Assembly (NCBI GenBank): GCA_017527365.1
Contig: JAFXQD010000023.1
Location: 1 to 32,204, forward strand
DNA: 32,204 bases
Reading direction: 5' to 3'
Source of the DNA: Oscillibacter sp.
Lineage (GTDB): Bacteria > Bacillota > Clostridia > Oscillospirales > Oscillospiraceae
Made by a program: the position numbers and the translations under genes. Below the pieces are notes generated by a model that worked only from the letters and a program-made list of their open reading frames with translations, did no database searches and was not told where the DNA came from. Positions 1-6,848 of this stretch are shown piece by piece (the first letter of the stretch is position 1; each line of letters opens with the position of its first letter).

Positions 1-39
1 CCAGCGTTCGTCCTGAGCCAGGATCAAACTCTCAATAAA
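1..39 (-). rRNA. 16S ribosomal RNA, 5' end only
   Basis: The reverse complement of the first bases reads AGAGTTTGATCCTGGCTCAG followed by GACGAACGCTGG, the universally conserved start of bacterial 16S rRNA. Only about the first 39 nt lie in the window and the rest runs off the left edge. The exact mature 5' end, around 38-40, is inferred from the usual distance to the conserved GAGTTTGATC. Three promoters upstream drive it. Confidence 0.97.
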
Positions 40-358
40 TGGCATCAAAACGACCGTCCTTCCGAACAGCCGATTTAACCTTTATCGAGCTATTTGTCAT
101 AGCTTCAATTTTGACAAGCCCCTTTCGGAAACTTGTCCCGCTCCGCCGCCGGGTAATTGACTAAACCCCGTCGGCGAAACCTTTAAAACGCTTGGTTTCG
201 CGGAATCCCCTCCGCCGTCCTTCCGGCAAGCTCTCGTTTCCGACAGCTCCCGTCCGAACCGCTTTGTGAAATCCCACAGAACCGCGCTTCGTATGGCTTT
301 TCTTTTCGTTGCGTTGTTTAATTTACAAGGTGCGCGCCGCCTTAGCGGAACAAGCGAT

Positions 359-387
359 ACTATAGCAGGTTTTCGGCGGTTTGTCAA
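359..387 (-). promoter_or_regulatory. rRNA operon promoter, proximal of three
   Basis: On the minus strand, -35 TTGACA (382-387) and -10 TATAGT (359-364) are separated by exactly 17 nt. Transcription would run toward the 16S gene. It is the nearest of three tandem copies; a tract like CTTGTTCCGCTAAGGCGGCG follows it and resembles the tracts after the other two. Confidence 0.85.
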
Positions 388-488
388 GACCTTTGTGAAA
401 CTTTTTTCAAATTTCTTTTTTTGGCCTCCGAGCCTCGCGGCTCCCGCCCTGTTCCTTTGCGTCGCCGTTCCTCGCGGACAACCTGAAT

Positions 489-517
489 AAGATACCACAC
501 TCCCGACCGTTTGTCAA
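489..517 (-). promoter_or_regulatory. rRNA operon promoter, middle of three
   Basis: Minus strand: -35 TTGACA (512-517), 17-nt spacer ending GTGTGG, -10 TATCTT (489-494). The following GTTGTCCGCGAGG tract is nearly repeated after the distal copy, which indicates tandem duplication of a promoter unit of about 125 bp. Confidence 0.85.
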
Positions 518-613
518 GTCTTTTTTTCGACTTTCTCAAACTTTTTTCGGAGCCGTCCGGCGTTCCCGCCGCCCGATACCTTATTCCCGCCGCCCCTCGC
601 GGACAGCTTGCGT

Positions 614-642
614 AAGATACCACATCCCAACGCCTTTGTCAA
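614..642 (-). promoter_or_regulatory. rRNA operon promoter, distal of three
   Basis: Minus strand: -35 TTGACA (637-642), 17-nt spacer ending ATGTGG, -10 TATCTT (614-619). AT-rich sequence immediately upstream (643-670) could serve as an UP element. It shares its -10, spacer end and downstream CTGTCCGCGAGG tract with the middle promoter. Confidence 0.85.
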
Positions 643-683
643 GCCCTTTTTGAAATTTTTTTAAATTTCTTTCACAGCCGCGC

Positions 684-712
684 TTGACGAAAAACGCGCC
701 GTCGGCTATAAT
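684..712 (+). promoter_or_regulatory. promoter of the family 4 UDG gene
   Basis: TTGACG (684-689), a 17-nt spacer and a perfect TATAAT (707-712) lie 32 bases before the ATG at 745. It is divergent from the rRNA promoters, and the AT-rich stretch 643-680 may be shared. Confidence 0.85.
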
Positions 713-744
713 GAACGCATTCCACGGGGACGGGAGGCGGGCGC

Positions 745-1326
745 ATGGCGGACGCTTGGGAGCAGTTGGAAAAGGAATGCGGCGGCTGTCATAACTGCCA
801 GCTTGGGGAACGCCGACAACATCTCGTGTTCGGCGACGGAAACCGCACGGCGGAAATCATGCTCATCGGGGAAGGTCCCGGACAGCGCGAGGACGAACAG
901 GGACTTCCGTTTGTCGGCCCGGCGGGACAGCTCCTCAACGACATGATGGAGCTAATCGGTCTCGACCGCTCCAAAGTTTACATCGCCAATATCGTGAAGT
1001 GCCGCCCGCCCGGAAACCGCGACCCTATGAATACGGAGCGTGACGCCTGTCTGCCGTGGCTCCGCCGCCAGACCGCGCTACTGCGCCCGAAAATGATTGT
1101 CTGCCTTGGCAGAATCGCGGCGCAAGTCGTGATTAAGCCGGATTTCCGTATCACAAGGGAACACGGGCAATGGTTCCAAAAGGCGGGCGTGTGGCTTACG
1201 GCGATTTACCACCCGTCGGCGCTGTTGCGCGACGTTTACAAGCGTCCCGAAACGTTCGTAGACCTGAAAGAGATTCAACGGAAGGCGCGGGAAATCTGTG
1301 CCCGGACAGAAATTTCCGCGCCGTAA
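745..1326 (+). CDS. uracil-DNA glycosylase, family 4 (4Fe-4S)
   Basis: Removes uracil from DNA to begin base-excision repair. The 193-residue length is normal for family 4 (UDGa-like) enzymes. Visible motifs are GEGPGQREDEQGLPFVGPAG (uracil-pocket motif, about residues 42-60) and a late YHPSALLR motif (HPS/A catalytic loop). The four iron-sulfur cysteines appear as CHNC near residues 15-18, VKCRPP near 85 and ACLPWL near 101. The start follows GGGAGG at 732-737. The gene is monocistronic: its own promoter is upstream and a hairpin separates it from the convergent MarR gene. An unrelated family 1 enzyme (Ung) is encoded at 24958, so the organism has two UDG types. The iron-sulfur type is typical of thermophiles and many anaerobes. 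Confidence 0.95.
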   Translation: MADAWEQLEKECGGCHNCQLGERRQHLVFGDGNRTAEIMLIGEGPGQREDEQGLPFVGPAGQLLNDMMELIGLDRSKVYIANIVKCRPPGNRDPMNTERDACLPWLRRQTALLRPKMIVCLGRIAAQVVIKPDFRITREHGQWFQKAGVWLTAIYHPSALLRDVYKRPETFVDLKEIQRKAREICARTEISAP

Positions 1327-1333
1327 TAGGGAC

Positions 1334-1361
1334 GGCGGACGAGGCTCGCGCTTCGTCCGCC
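1334..1361. terminator. terminator between convergent UDG and MarR genes
   Basis: A 12-bp stem (GGCGGACGAGGC with GCTTCGTCCGCC, one G-U pair) closes a 4-nt loop. ATTGTTTC follows on the plus strand. It can serve both convergent genes, but the U-tract is weak on either side. Confidence 0.65.
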
Positions 1362-1369
1362 GCATTGTT

Positions 1370-1858
1370 TCACTCTTCCAGTAGTTTGTAGAGTATATTG
1401 TACAGGGTCTCGGATTCCTCTTTCGTCAGCTTGACGTTCTCCGACATAATATACGGAATTTCAAGGCAACGTTCCTTGAGCGCCGTCCCGGCCTCCGTAA
1501 TCGTCACGCGCAGACTGCGCTCGTCCACCGGGTCGCGTTGGCGCGTCAGCAGTCCTTTCGCCTCCATGCGCTTGAGCAACGGCGTAAGCGTCCCGGAATC
1601 AAGGTAAAGCCGCTGTCCGAGTTCCTTCGCCGTCACGCTCCGCCGCTCCCATAGTATCATCATCGTGATATACTGCGTGTAGGTCAGTCCGACGCGCTCC
1701 AGATAGGGCTTGTACAGCTTGACGGTTTCCCGCGCGCAGGCGTAGAGCGGGAAACAGAGCTGGTTTTTCAAGTTCAGCGCTTCCGGGCGGTAGTCCGGAC
1801 GGGAAGCGGCGGCGTCCTGCATGTCGGGCGCGTTTTCGGTATCGGTAATTGTCCGCAT
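1370..1858 (-). CDS. MarR-family regulator, OhrR-like peroxide sensor
   Basis: A 162-residue winged-helix repressor. The segment NQLCFPLYACARE around Cys35 matches the redox-sensing cysteine region of OhrR proteins, in which peroxide oxidation of that cysteine releases DNA. The following LGLTYTQY-like segment, ILWERR, the recognition region (TPLLKRMEAKGLLTR) and the wing (RDPVDERSLRVTIT) are typical of MarR folds. The N-terminus is about 20 residues longer than usual. It is last in the operon after glutathione peroxidase, TSCPD protein and flavodoxin, which suggests a peroxide-responsive operon that represses itself. A palindrome over the operon start (3203-3236) is the candidate operator. 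The OhrR assignment is by motif; the inducer is not known. Confidence 0.88.
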   Translation of the reverse strand: MRTITDTENAPDMQDAAASRPDYRPEALNLKNQLCFPLYACARETVKLYKPYLERVGLTYTQYITMMILWERRSVTAKELGQRLYLDSGTLTPLLKRMEAKGLLTRQRDPVDERSLRVTITEAGTALKERCLEIPYIMSENVKLTKEESETLYNILYKLLEE

Positions 1859-1899
1859 AGCTTTTTCTCTCTTTTCGTTAGGATTCGGCGGGCGCGGAA

Positions 1900-2316
1900 T
1901 TATTCCGCGTCCTTATAGGCGAGCTTGGCGAACGCGACCGCTCTGGTAATGTCGCCGTCGGTGGGGCAGCCCGGATTGAGAAACAGGAAGGAGCCTTTGC
2001 AGTGGTACTCGCGCTCGGACATGGCGACGCCGTTTTCCTCGGCGACTTTCTTGACCTGCTTATAAGTGGACGGCGCGATGGCGGCGGTGCTGAAGTTGTA
2101 GAGCGTCCCAATATACCCGGCGTTCTTGCGGATGAAGCGCTTCACGGATTCGTCCACGCCGTTGGCGTAAACCGCGCTGCCCAGAAACACAATGTCGGTG
2201 CGTTCGTCCAGCGGGCGGTCAACCGTCTCGGCCTCCGTGCCCAGCGCGTCCGCGATAGCGTCGGCGAGTTTCTTTGTGTTGCCGCCTTTGGAGTAGTACC
2301 TGACCGCGATTTTCAT
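1900..2316 (-). CDS. flavodoxin-like protein
   Basis: A small 138-residue FMN-binding fold. The N-terminal strand and phosphate loop read KIAVRYYSKGGNTKKLADAI, a variant of the T/S-x-T-G-N-T loop, and FLGSAVYANGVDESVKRF is the second flavin-loop region. It probably shuttles electrons, plausibly as reductant for the peroxidase system encoded upstream. The start follows AAGGAAGGGGAA. It lies 55 nt after the TSCPD gene and 41 nt before the MarR gene, all on the same strand. A flavodoxin-like NAD(P)H reductase role is possible but the protein is short for that. Confidence 0.82.
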   Translation of the reverse strand: MKIAVRYYSKGGNTKKLADAIADALGTEAETVDRPLDERTDIVFLGSAVYANGVDESVKRFIRKNAGYIGTLYNFSTAAIAPSTYKQVKKVAEENGVAMSEREYHCKGSFLFLNPGCPTDGDITRAVAFAKLAYKDAE

Positions 2317-2371
2317 AGTAAGTTCCCCTTCCTTATGTCGCTGTTTCGCGCCCGCACGGGCGTATTTCTCT

Positions 2372-2644
2372 TTACGCGCCGATTTCCTCCCGTTGGGAGC
2401 GCCGCGCCGCCTGTATCGCCTGCGCGAGCTGGTCGCCGCAGGAAGTGCGCTTCGCGCCGCAACGAATGCCGCTGACTTTCTCCGTAATTTCGTCCGCCGT
2501 CAAGCCTTCCACAAGGGAAGAAATGGCTTTCAGGTTTCCGTCGCAACCGCCGACAAACTTCACGTTATGCACGCGGTCGCCGTCAAGGTCAAGGCTGATG
2601 CGGCTTGAGCAGGTGCCTTGGGTTTTGTATTCGTAATGGGTCAT
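2372..2644 (-). CDS. TSCPD domain protein (TIGR03905-like)
   Basis: A 90-residue protein with the cysteine layout of the TSCPD family: GTCS near the N-terminus, VGGCDGN, then IRCGAKRTSCGDQLA. The domain also occurs at the C-terminus of some B12-dependent ribonucleotide reductases, and free-standing copies are common in Clostridia. The precise function is unknown; metal or iron-sulfur binding by the four cysteines is plausible. Its ATG overlaps the stop of glutathione peroxidase by 4 nt (ATGA), so translation is coupled. This position ties it to the peroxide-response operon. Confidence 0.85.
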   Translation of the reverse strand: MTHYEYKTQGTCSSRISLDLDGDRVHNVKFVGGCDGNLKAISSLVEGLTADEITEKVSGIRCGAKRTSCGDQLAQAIQAARRSQREEIGA

Positions 2645-3183
2645 AAAACCGCCTCTACTTTTTCTTTTACCGCGTCCATGGAGTTTGTCGGCTCAAAGCG
2701 GGCGACAATGTTCCCCTCGCGGTCAATCAGGAACTTGGTGAAGTTCCATTTGATACTGCTGGTTTCCTGGTAATTCGGGTCGGATTTCGTGAACATCTCG
2801 TCGAGCAGGCGCCCCATGTCGTTGTCGTCGAACCCGTCGAACGTCGTGTTGTCGGTCAGCCACTTGTAAAGCGGGTCGGCGCCGGGTCCGTTGACCTCAA
2901 TCTTGCCGAACTGCGGGAAGGTAATCCCGAAACGCCCCGTGCAGAACGTGTGGATTTCGTCGTCGGTTCCGGGCGCCTGATTTCCGAACTGGTTGCAGGG
3001 GAAATCAAGGATTTCCAGCCCGTCCTTCTGATGGGCGTCGTAAATCTCCTGCAATTCCTTGTACTGCGGGGTAAAGCCGCAAGCCGTCGCCGTGTTGACG
3101 ATGAGCAAAACCTTGCCCTTGTAGTCGGAGAGGGGAACGTCGGCGCCTTTGCGGGTCTTGACGGTAAAATCGTAAACGGACAT
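2641..3183 (-). CDS. glutathione peroxidase family (Cys-type) thiol peroxidase
   Basis: Reduces hydroperoxides in the cytoplasm. The 180-residue length is normal. The catalytic tetrad is visible: Cys35 in TATACGFTPQ (cysteine, not selenocysteine), Gln in FGNQAPG after the FPCNQ signature, and Trp-Asn in IKWNFTKFL. I chose the start at 3183 over an upstream in-frame ATG at 3267 because GGGAGG sits just before it and the upstream part covers the promoter and operator. In bacteria such enzymes usually use thioredoxin-type electron donors; the operon's flavodoxin and TSCPD protein are possible partners. First gene of a four-gene operon under a consensus promoter. Confidence 0.95.
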   Translation of the reverse strand: MSVYDFTVKTRKGADVPLSDYKGKVLLIVNTATACGFTPQYKELQEIYDAHQKDGLEILDFPCNQFGNQAPGTDDEIHTFCTGRFGITFPQFGKIEVNGPGADPLYKWLTDNTTFDGFDDNDMGRLLDEMFTKSDPNYQETSSIKWNFTKFLIDREGNIVARFEPTNSMDAVKEKVEAVL

Positions 3184-3202
3184 AACAGAGCCTCCCAAAG
3201 CG

Positions 3203-3236
3203 GATTGAAATTTATTGCGCAAAATGAATTTCAATC
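3203..3236 (-). promoter_or_regulatory. candidate operator (34-bp inverted repeat) at the GPx operon start
   Basis: GATTGAAATTCA and TAAATTTCAATC form a near-perfect 12-bp inverted repeat around a 10-nt AT/GC core. It begins 3 bp downstream of the -10 box, covering the start point and early leader. A repressor bound here would block the promoter. The OhrR-like protein encoded at the end of the operon is the obvious candidate; the sequence is AT-rich and palindromic like MarR sites, but specificity is inferred. Confidence 0.7.
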
Positions 3237-3238
3237 TT

Positions 3239-3267
3239 ATTGTATATGCCCGAAAGGGATTTGTCAA
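3239..3267 (-). promoter_or_regulatory. promoter of the GPx-TSCPD-flavodoxin-MarR operon
   Basis: Minus strand: TTGACA (3262-3267), 17-nt spacer, TACAAT (3239-3244). The inverted repeat at 3203-3236 follows directly. Confidence 0.88.
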
Positions 3268-3297
3268 GCGTTTTTTGCGAAAAGGTAAACAATTTTT

Positions 3298-4629
3298 TTA
3301 TTCCCGCACGACTTCCGCAGTTTGGATTCCATAGTATCGGAACAGCGGCAGGGCGTCGGGGGGAATGCGTTCGCCTGACGCCGCAATCGGAATCGCCGGG
3401 GGACAGCTTACCAGCGGCGCGGCGCATATCCGCCCTATCGCCTGTTCGACGCTCACGCGCTCACGCGGCGCGAATATCGCCTCACGCGGCGAAAGAACCG
3501 TCTCCGCCCGTGCTAACGGCAGCGCCGGCGGCGGGATTTCGGGCGCGTCGTTGGCGCCCAGCGCGGCGGACACGCGCCCAAAGTCGCCGGGGGCGTTCTC
3601 CGGCGCCGCCATCAGCACGAGAAAGTCCCGGTCGGCGTACTCCCACTCAACCCCGCCCTCGCGCAGACGCCCTTTCATTTTCGCCGCGTCGCCGCGCAAG
3701 GTCAGGCGCAACGGGTCGCCCTCCTCTACAGCCCACCCGGCGCCGCGCAACGCCTCCCGCAACGCGTCCAGACGCGCTATCGTATCGGAAAGCCGTCGTT
3801 TGTAGCCGTCCGACAGGCAGCGGTTGCACAAGTCGAGGGAAGCCAGCGTAAGCCAAGAAGGGCTTGTGGAGCCGAAGAGCGCAAGCGCGGCTTTCGCGCC
3901 GCCCCGGACGCGCTCAAAATACCCGCCGCGCCTGATATGCAGGTACGCGCCGCCCGTCAGGACGGGAAACGTTTTGTGCGCCGAGTCACAGCACATATCC
4001 GCGCCCAAGTCCAGCGGGTGTTGCGACGGCTCCAGAAAGCGCAGGTAGGCGCCGTGGGCGTTGTCGACAAGCAACGGCGCCCCGAAAGCGCGGCAGACTT
4101 CCGCAAGCGCGGCAATATCGGCGAGCCCGCCCAAATAGTCGGGGCTTGTCAGCCACACCGCCGCCGGGGGCGCGGGCAACGCTTCCAGCGTCCGGCGCGA
4201 GCCCTCCGGCGTAACCGCACAGCGGCACAGGCTCTCCCGCGTTTCGGGGTAAAGCCATACGATTTCCGCGCCGCACAGCGCGGCGGCGTACAGCAAAGCG
4301 CGGTGGGCGTTGCGCGCCGCGACAATCACGGGCGGAACGCCGTCCGGACGCGCCGACAGCGCCAAATAAACCATTGCCCTGACGCACTGGCTTGAACCTT
4401 CCGTGACGTAACAGGTTTTCGACGCGCCGAAAAGCGCGGCGGCGTTGCGCTCGCTTTGCGCTATGATACTTTCGGCGTCGTCCTCGTACAGCTCCCCCGC
4501 GCCGCTGATTTCCGTGATGTCGAACGGCTCGCACCCCAAAAACGCCGCCCCCTTGTGTCCGGGCATGTGGAAACGCGCCGCCCCCGATTCCGCGTAACGC
4601 CTTACAAAATCCGCAATCGGCGTTTCCAT
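3298..4629 (-). CDS. Orn/Lys/Arg decarboxylase family PLP enzyme
   Basis: A 443-residue fold-type I PLP decarboxylase of the Gram-positive SpeA/YaaO group. RFHMPGHKG near the N-terminus is the family signature. DSAHKTFPVLTGG (Lys about residue 219) carries the PLP lysine, and a VDNAHGAYLRF segment binds the cofactor. The C-terminal ASGERI region belongs to the decarboxylase C-terminal domain. The product (agmatine, cadaverine or putrescine) cannot be told from sequence. The ATG at 4629 overlaps the stop of the 73-residue gene (TGATG), which argues against a longer upstream start. Its place at the end of the SCIFF operon is notable, although decarboxylase genes near scfAB may simply share a promoter. 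Confidence 0.88.
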   Translation of the reverse strand: METPIADFVRRYAESGAARFHMPGHKGAAFLGCEPFDITEISGAGELYEDDAESIIAQSERNAAALFGASKTCYVTEGSSQCVRAMVYLALSARPDGVPPVIVAARNAHRALLYAAALCGAEIVWLYPETRESLCRCAVTPEGSRRTLEALPAPPAAVWLTSPDYLGGLADIAALAEVCRAFGAPLLVDNAHGAYLRFLEPSQHPLDLGADMCCDSAHKTFPVLTGGAYLHIRRGGYFERVRGGAKAALALFGSTSPSWLTLASLDLCNRCLSDGYKRRLSDTIARLDALREALRGAGWAVEEGDPLRLTLRGDAAKMKGRLREGGVEWEYADRDFLVLMAAPENAPGDFGRVSAALGANDAPEIPPPALPLARAETVLSPREAIFAPRERVSVEQAIGRICAAPLVSCPPAIPIAASGERIPPDALPLFRYYGIQTAEVVRE

Positions 4630-4850
4630 CAGTAAATTGTCTCCACGTCGTCCGGGGACACGTTCAGCGATTTGCAGAACGCGCCGAAACCGCCGGGCGG
4701 TATCAGTTCCAGTTCGTGGAATTTCCCGGTTTCGCGGTCGATGTAGCCGCCCGTCATTTCGCCCGTGCAAATGCTCTTCCGCACGGCGGGACGGTTGCCG
4801 GACAAGTCCGGCGCGGCGTCCGCCGGACGCTTTTTCCGAAAGAAGCCCAT
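4629..4850 (-). CDS. small conserved-looking protein of the SCIFF operon, function unknown
   Basis: 73 residues, beginning with a short basic MGFFRKKRP stretch. The core is KSICTGEMTGGYIDRETGKF followed by ...CKSLNVSPDD. From memory, similar small proteins with a C-x-x-C-T-G-E and T-G-K-F pattern are widespread in Clostridia without a proven role; I cannot verify this here. Here the first cysteine of such a pair is a lysine-serine, leaving one cysteine in ICTGE and one near the C-terminus. It starts at an ATG overlapping the scfB stop (TAATG) and ends overlapping the decarboxylase start (TGATG), so all three are translationally coupled. No membrane segment or signal peptide is visible. Confidence 0.75.
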   Translation of the reverse strand: MGFFRKKRPADAAPDLSGNRPAVRKSICTGEMTGGYIDRETGKFHELELIPPGGFGAFCKSLNVSPDDVETIY

Positions 4851-6241
4851 TACGATTCCTCCCCCGTGTCCGCCGCGTGCGCGGCTTGTATCATGATAGC
4901 GCATTCCATGCGCTTTCGGAACAGCTCGCAACCCGCCTTGTGCACGCCCAGCACGGAGCCGGTCGCGTGGTAGGCGTTGGCGGCGCACCCGCCCGAACAG
5001 TACAGCCGCGCCCAGCAGTCGGCGCACTCCGGGCGGGCGTAGGCGTTGCAGGCGCGGAACTGTTCCCGGACGGCGTTTTCCGTCACGCCGTTCCACACGT
5101 CGCCGAGTTTATACGCCGCCTCCCCCACAAACTGGTGGCAGGGATACAAATCGCCCGACGGCGTGACCGCCATGTATTCCGTGCCCGAACCGCAACCCGA
5201 TATGCGCTTGTACACGCAGGGTCCGCCCTTCAAATCAAGCATATAGTGGTAGAACGTAAACGGGCGCCCTTCCTTTTCCCGTTTCAGCATTTCAACGGCG
5301 AGAATTTCATACTGCCGTTTGACAATCTCTAAATCTTCCGGGGTCAAAGCGGCGGGGTCGTCGGGGGCGCATACGACAGGCTCCATGCTCAGTTCCGTAA
5401 AGCCCAAGTCCGCCATATGGAACACGTCGCGGGTAAAATCCGGGTTGGCGTGGGTGAACGTCCCGCGCATATAGTAGTTTTTGCCGCCCCGCGCCTTGAC
5501 CAGCTTCTGAAATTTCGGAACAACCCTGTCATAACTGCCCCGCCCCGCGTAATCCTTGCGCGTGGCGTCGTGAATCTCCGGGCGCCCGTCCAAGGACAGC
5601 ACGACGTTCGACATCTCCCGGTTGGCGAACTCTATCACGTCGTCGTCAATCAGCATTCCGTTTGTCGTCAGCGTGAAACGGAAACGCTTTCCATGCGCTT
5701 TCTCCGCGCTCCGCGCATACCCCACAAGCCGCTTGACAACCTCCCAATTCATCAGCGGCTCGCCGCCGAAAAAGTCCACTTCCAAGTTTGTGCGCGTCCC
5801 GGAATGTTCTATCAGGAAATCAAGGGCGCGTTTGCCCGTCTCGAACGGCATGAGGGCGCGTTCCCCGCGATAGCGCCCTTGGCTTGCGAAGCAGTAGGAA
5901 CAGTTTAGGTTGCACGTGTGCGCCACGTGCAGGCACAGCGCCTTCACAACGTCGCCCGAACGCTCTTTCAGCGTCCCCGCCATATCCGCGAACGCGTCCG
6001 GGCTGTAAAGCCGTCCGGAATCGCGCAGGGCGCGAACGTCGGCGACGCATTCCCGCAGTTCGTCCGGGGTCGCGTCCGGGCGCCCGGCGTACTTTTCCGA
6101 CAGCGCCGCGACAATTTCCTCTTCCGTGCGCTCCGGGAACAGCGCGATTACGTCGTAGGCGACATCGTCCGTCACGTGGACGCCGCCCGAACAAGTGTCT
6201 AATACGATATTGTAGCCGTTTAACTGATACTGGTGTACCAT
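4850..6241 (-). CDS. scfB: SCIFF peptide maturase, radical SAM/SPASM protein
   Basis: 463 residues, the normal length for SCIFF maturases. The N-terminal 90 residues fit a peptide-recognition (RRE-type) domain. CNLNCSYCF at about residues 110-118 is the radical SAM CxxxCxxC site, followed by FFGGEPLMNW. The SPASM region for auxiliary clusters has many cysteines: CVYKRISGCGSGTEY, GDLYPCHQF, then CADCWARLYCSGGC and a final CELFRKRMEC. Known SCIFF maturases (CteB type) form a thioether between a precursor Cys and a Thr. The precursor gene lies directly upstream at 6299-6451. The start follows GAGGAGAC. The stop overlaps the next gene by one base. Confidence 0.96.
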   Translation of the reverse strand: MVHQYQLNGYNIVLDTCSGGVHVTDDVAYDVIALFPERTEEEIVAALSEKYAGRPDATPDELRECVADVRALRDSGRLYSPDAFADMAGTLKERSGDVVKALCLHVAHTCNLNCSYCFASQGRYRGERALMPFETGKRALDFLIEHSGTRTNLEVDFFGGEPLMNWEVVKRLVGYARSAEKAHGKRFRFTLTTNGMLIDDDVIEFANREMSNVVLSLDGRPEIHDATRKDYAGRGSYDRVVPKFQKLVKARGGKNYYMRGTFTHANPDFTRDVFHMADLGFTELSMEPVVCAPDDPAALTPEDLEIVKRQYEILAVEMLKREKEGRPFTFYHYMLDLKGGPCVYKRISGCGSGTEYMAVTPSGDLYPCHQFVGEAAYKLGDVWNGVTENAVREQFRACNAYARPECADCWARLYCSGGCAANAYHATGSVLGVHKAGCELFRKRMECAIMIQAAHAADTGEES

Positions 6242-6265
6242 GTCGTCTCCTCAAAATAAGCGGAA

Positions 6266-6288
6266 GGGACGCCATCGCAAGGCGTCCC
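6266..6288 (-). terminator. intercistronic hairpin between scfA and scfB
   Basis: GGGACGCC and GGCGTCCC form a perfect 8-bp stem with a 7-nt loop, 11 nt after the scfA stop. Only a short T-containing stretch follows on the minus strand. It is likely a partial terminator or RNA-stabilising hairpin letting the precursor be made in excess over the maturase; that role is inferred. Confidence 0.65.
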
Positions 6289-6298
6289 CGGATTCCGT

Positions 6299-6451
6299 TC
6301 AGCGCTTTTCGGTCTTGCTCTCGCACTTCTGATTGGCGACGCCGCAACTGGTCTTGCACGCCGACTGGCAGGAAGTCTGGCACTCGCCGCAACCGCCGCG
6401 TTTGGCGCTCTCGCACAGGTTGCGCGTTTCCAAAGTCTGGATTCTTTTCAT
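6299..6451 (-). CDS. scfA: SCIFF precursor peptide (six cysteines in forty-five residues)
   Basis: A 50-residue ribosomal peptide, too short for most gene finders. It starts MKRIQTLETRNL and contains the signature CGECQTSCQSACKTSC, followed by GVANQKC. The six family cysteines fall at 21, 24, 28, 32, 36 and 43, with one extra at 13. Family knowledge: ScfB crosslinks such peptides by a thioether, in CteA between Cys32 and Thr37. Here position 37 is glycine (codon GGC), so the usual acceptor is absent. The start has weak GGAG-type spacing (GGAGAATCGGCT-ATG). The gene has a consensus promoter at 6505-6533 and is followed by a hairpin and scfB. The mature product's role is unknown in the family. 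Confidence 0.96.
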   Translation of the reverse strand: MKRIQTLETRNLCESAKRGGCGECQTSCQSACKTSCGVANQKCESKTEKR

Positions 6452-6504
6452 AGCCGATTCTCCATTCCGGTTGATTCACAGCGTTTCGTCCGCTGATTTG
6501 CGCT

Positions 6505-6533
6505 ATTATAGCACAGGCGCGGGCAAAAGTCAA
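6505..6533 (-). promoter_or_regulatory. promoter of the scfA-scfB operon
   Basis: Minus strand: TTGACT (6528-6533), 17-nt spacer, perfect TATAAT (6505-6510). The start point would lie about 45 nt upstream of scfA. Confidence 0.88.
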
Positions 6534-6538
6534 CGGCC

Positions 6539-6567
6539 TTGTAAAATCGGGCGAGCCGTGATAGGAT
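6539..6567 (+). promoter_or_regulatory. candidate promoter of the ferredoxin gene
   Basis: TTGTAA (6539-6544), 17-nt spacer, TAGGAT (6562-6567), 27 nt before the ATG at 6595. Weaker than its divergent scfA neighbour, whose -35 lies only 5 bp away, so the two may compete for polymerase. Confidence 0.55.
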
Positions 6568-6594
6568 AGCGGAAAACGCGGGAGGGGAGATTGC

Positions 6595-6792
6595 ATGACA
6601 GTCACGGTGGACGCGGGCAAGTGCATCGGTTGCGGGATGTGCGCATACGTCGCCCCGGAAGTGTTCCGGATTGCGGGGGCAGTCTCGACCGTTCACAGCC
6701 AGCCCGACAAGAGGACGCGTTATCGCGTGAGGGACGCCCGAAACGGCTGTCCGGTCAACGCGATTGCCGTCCGCGACGGAGAGAAGGCGTAA
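6595..6792 (+). CDS. single-cluster [4Fe-4S] ferredoxin
   Basis: A 65-residue electron carrier. CIGCGMC (Cys10, 13, 16) plus Cys52 in the NGCPVNAI motif supply one cubane cluster; no second motif is present, as in the short clostridial/Thermotoga-type ferredoxins. GGAGGGG precedes the ATG. It is divergent from the SCIFF operon. It could feed electrons to a radical SAM enzyme such as ScfB or AmrS, but nothing in the sequence proves this. Confidence 0.93.
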   Translation: MTVTVDAGKCIGCGMCAYVAPEVFRIAGAVSTVHSQPDKRTRYRVRDARNGCPVNAIAVRDGEKA

Positions 6793-6797
6793 AAGAG

Positions 6798-6841
6798 AAG
6801 CCGGAGCCGTCCCGCCCCAATGCGGGGGACAGCCCCGGCTT
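6798..6841. terminator. bidirectional terminator between ferredoxin and SGNH genes
   Basis: An interrupted long stem: AAGCCGG (6798-6804) pairs with CCGGCTT (6835-6841), and inside it GTCCCGC pairs with GCGGGGGAC. TTT follows on the plus strand and a purine-to-U stretch on the minus strand. It separates two convergent genes. Confidence 0.75.
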
Positions 6842-6848
6842 TTGGGGC

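Noticed and set aside
89-117. A possible fourth rRNA promoter nearest the 16S gene
   Set aside because: The -35 (TTGTCA) is fair but no acceptable -10 is found at 16-18 nt.
2950-3288. A longer glutathione peroxidase start at 3267
   Set aside because: It would place the start codon inside the -35 box; the ATG at 3183 has a good SD.
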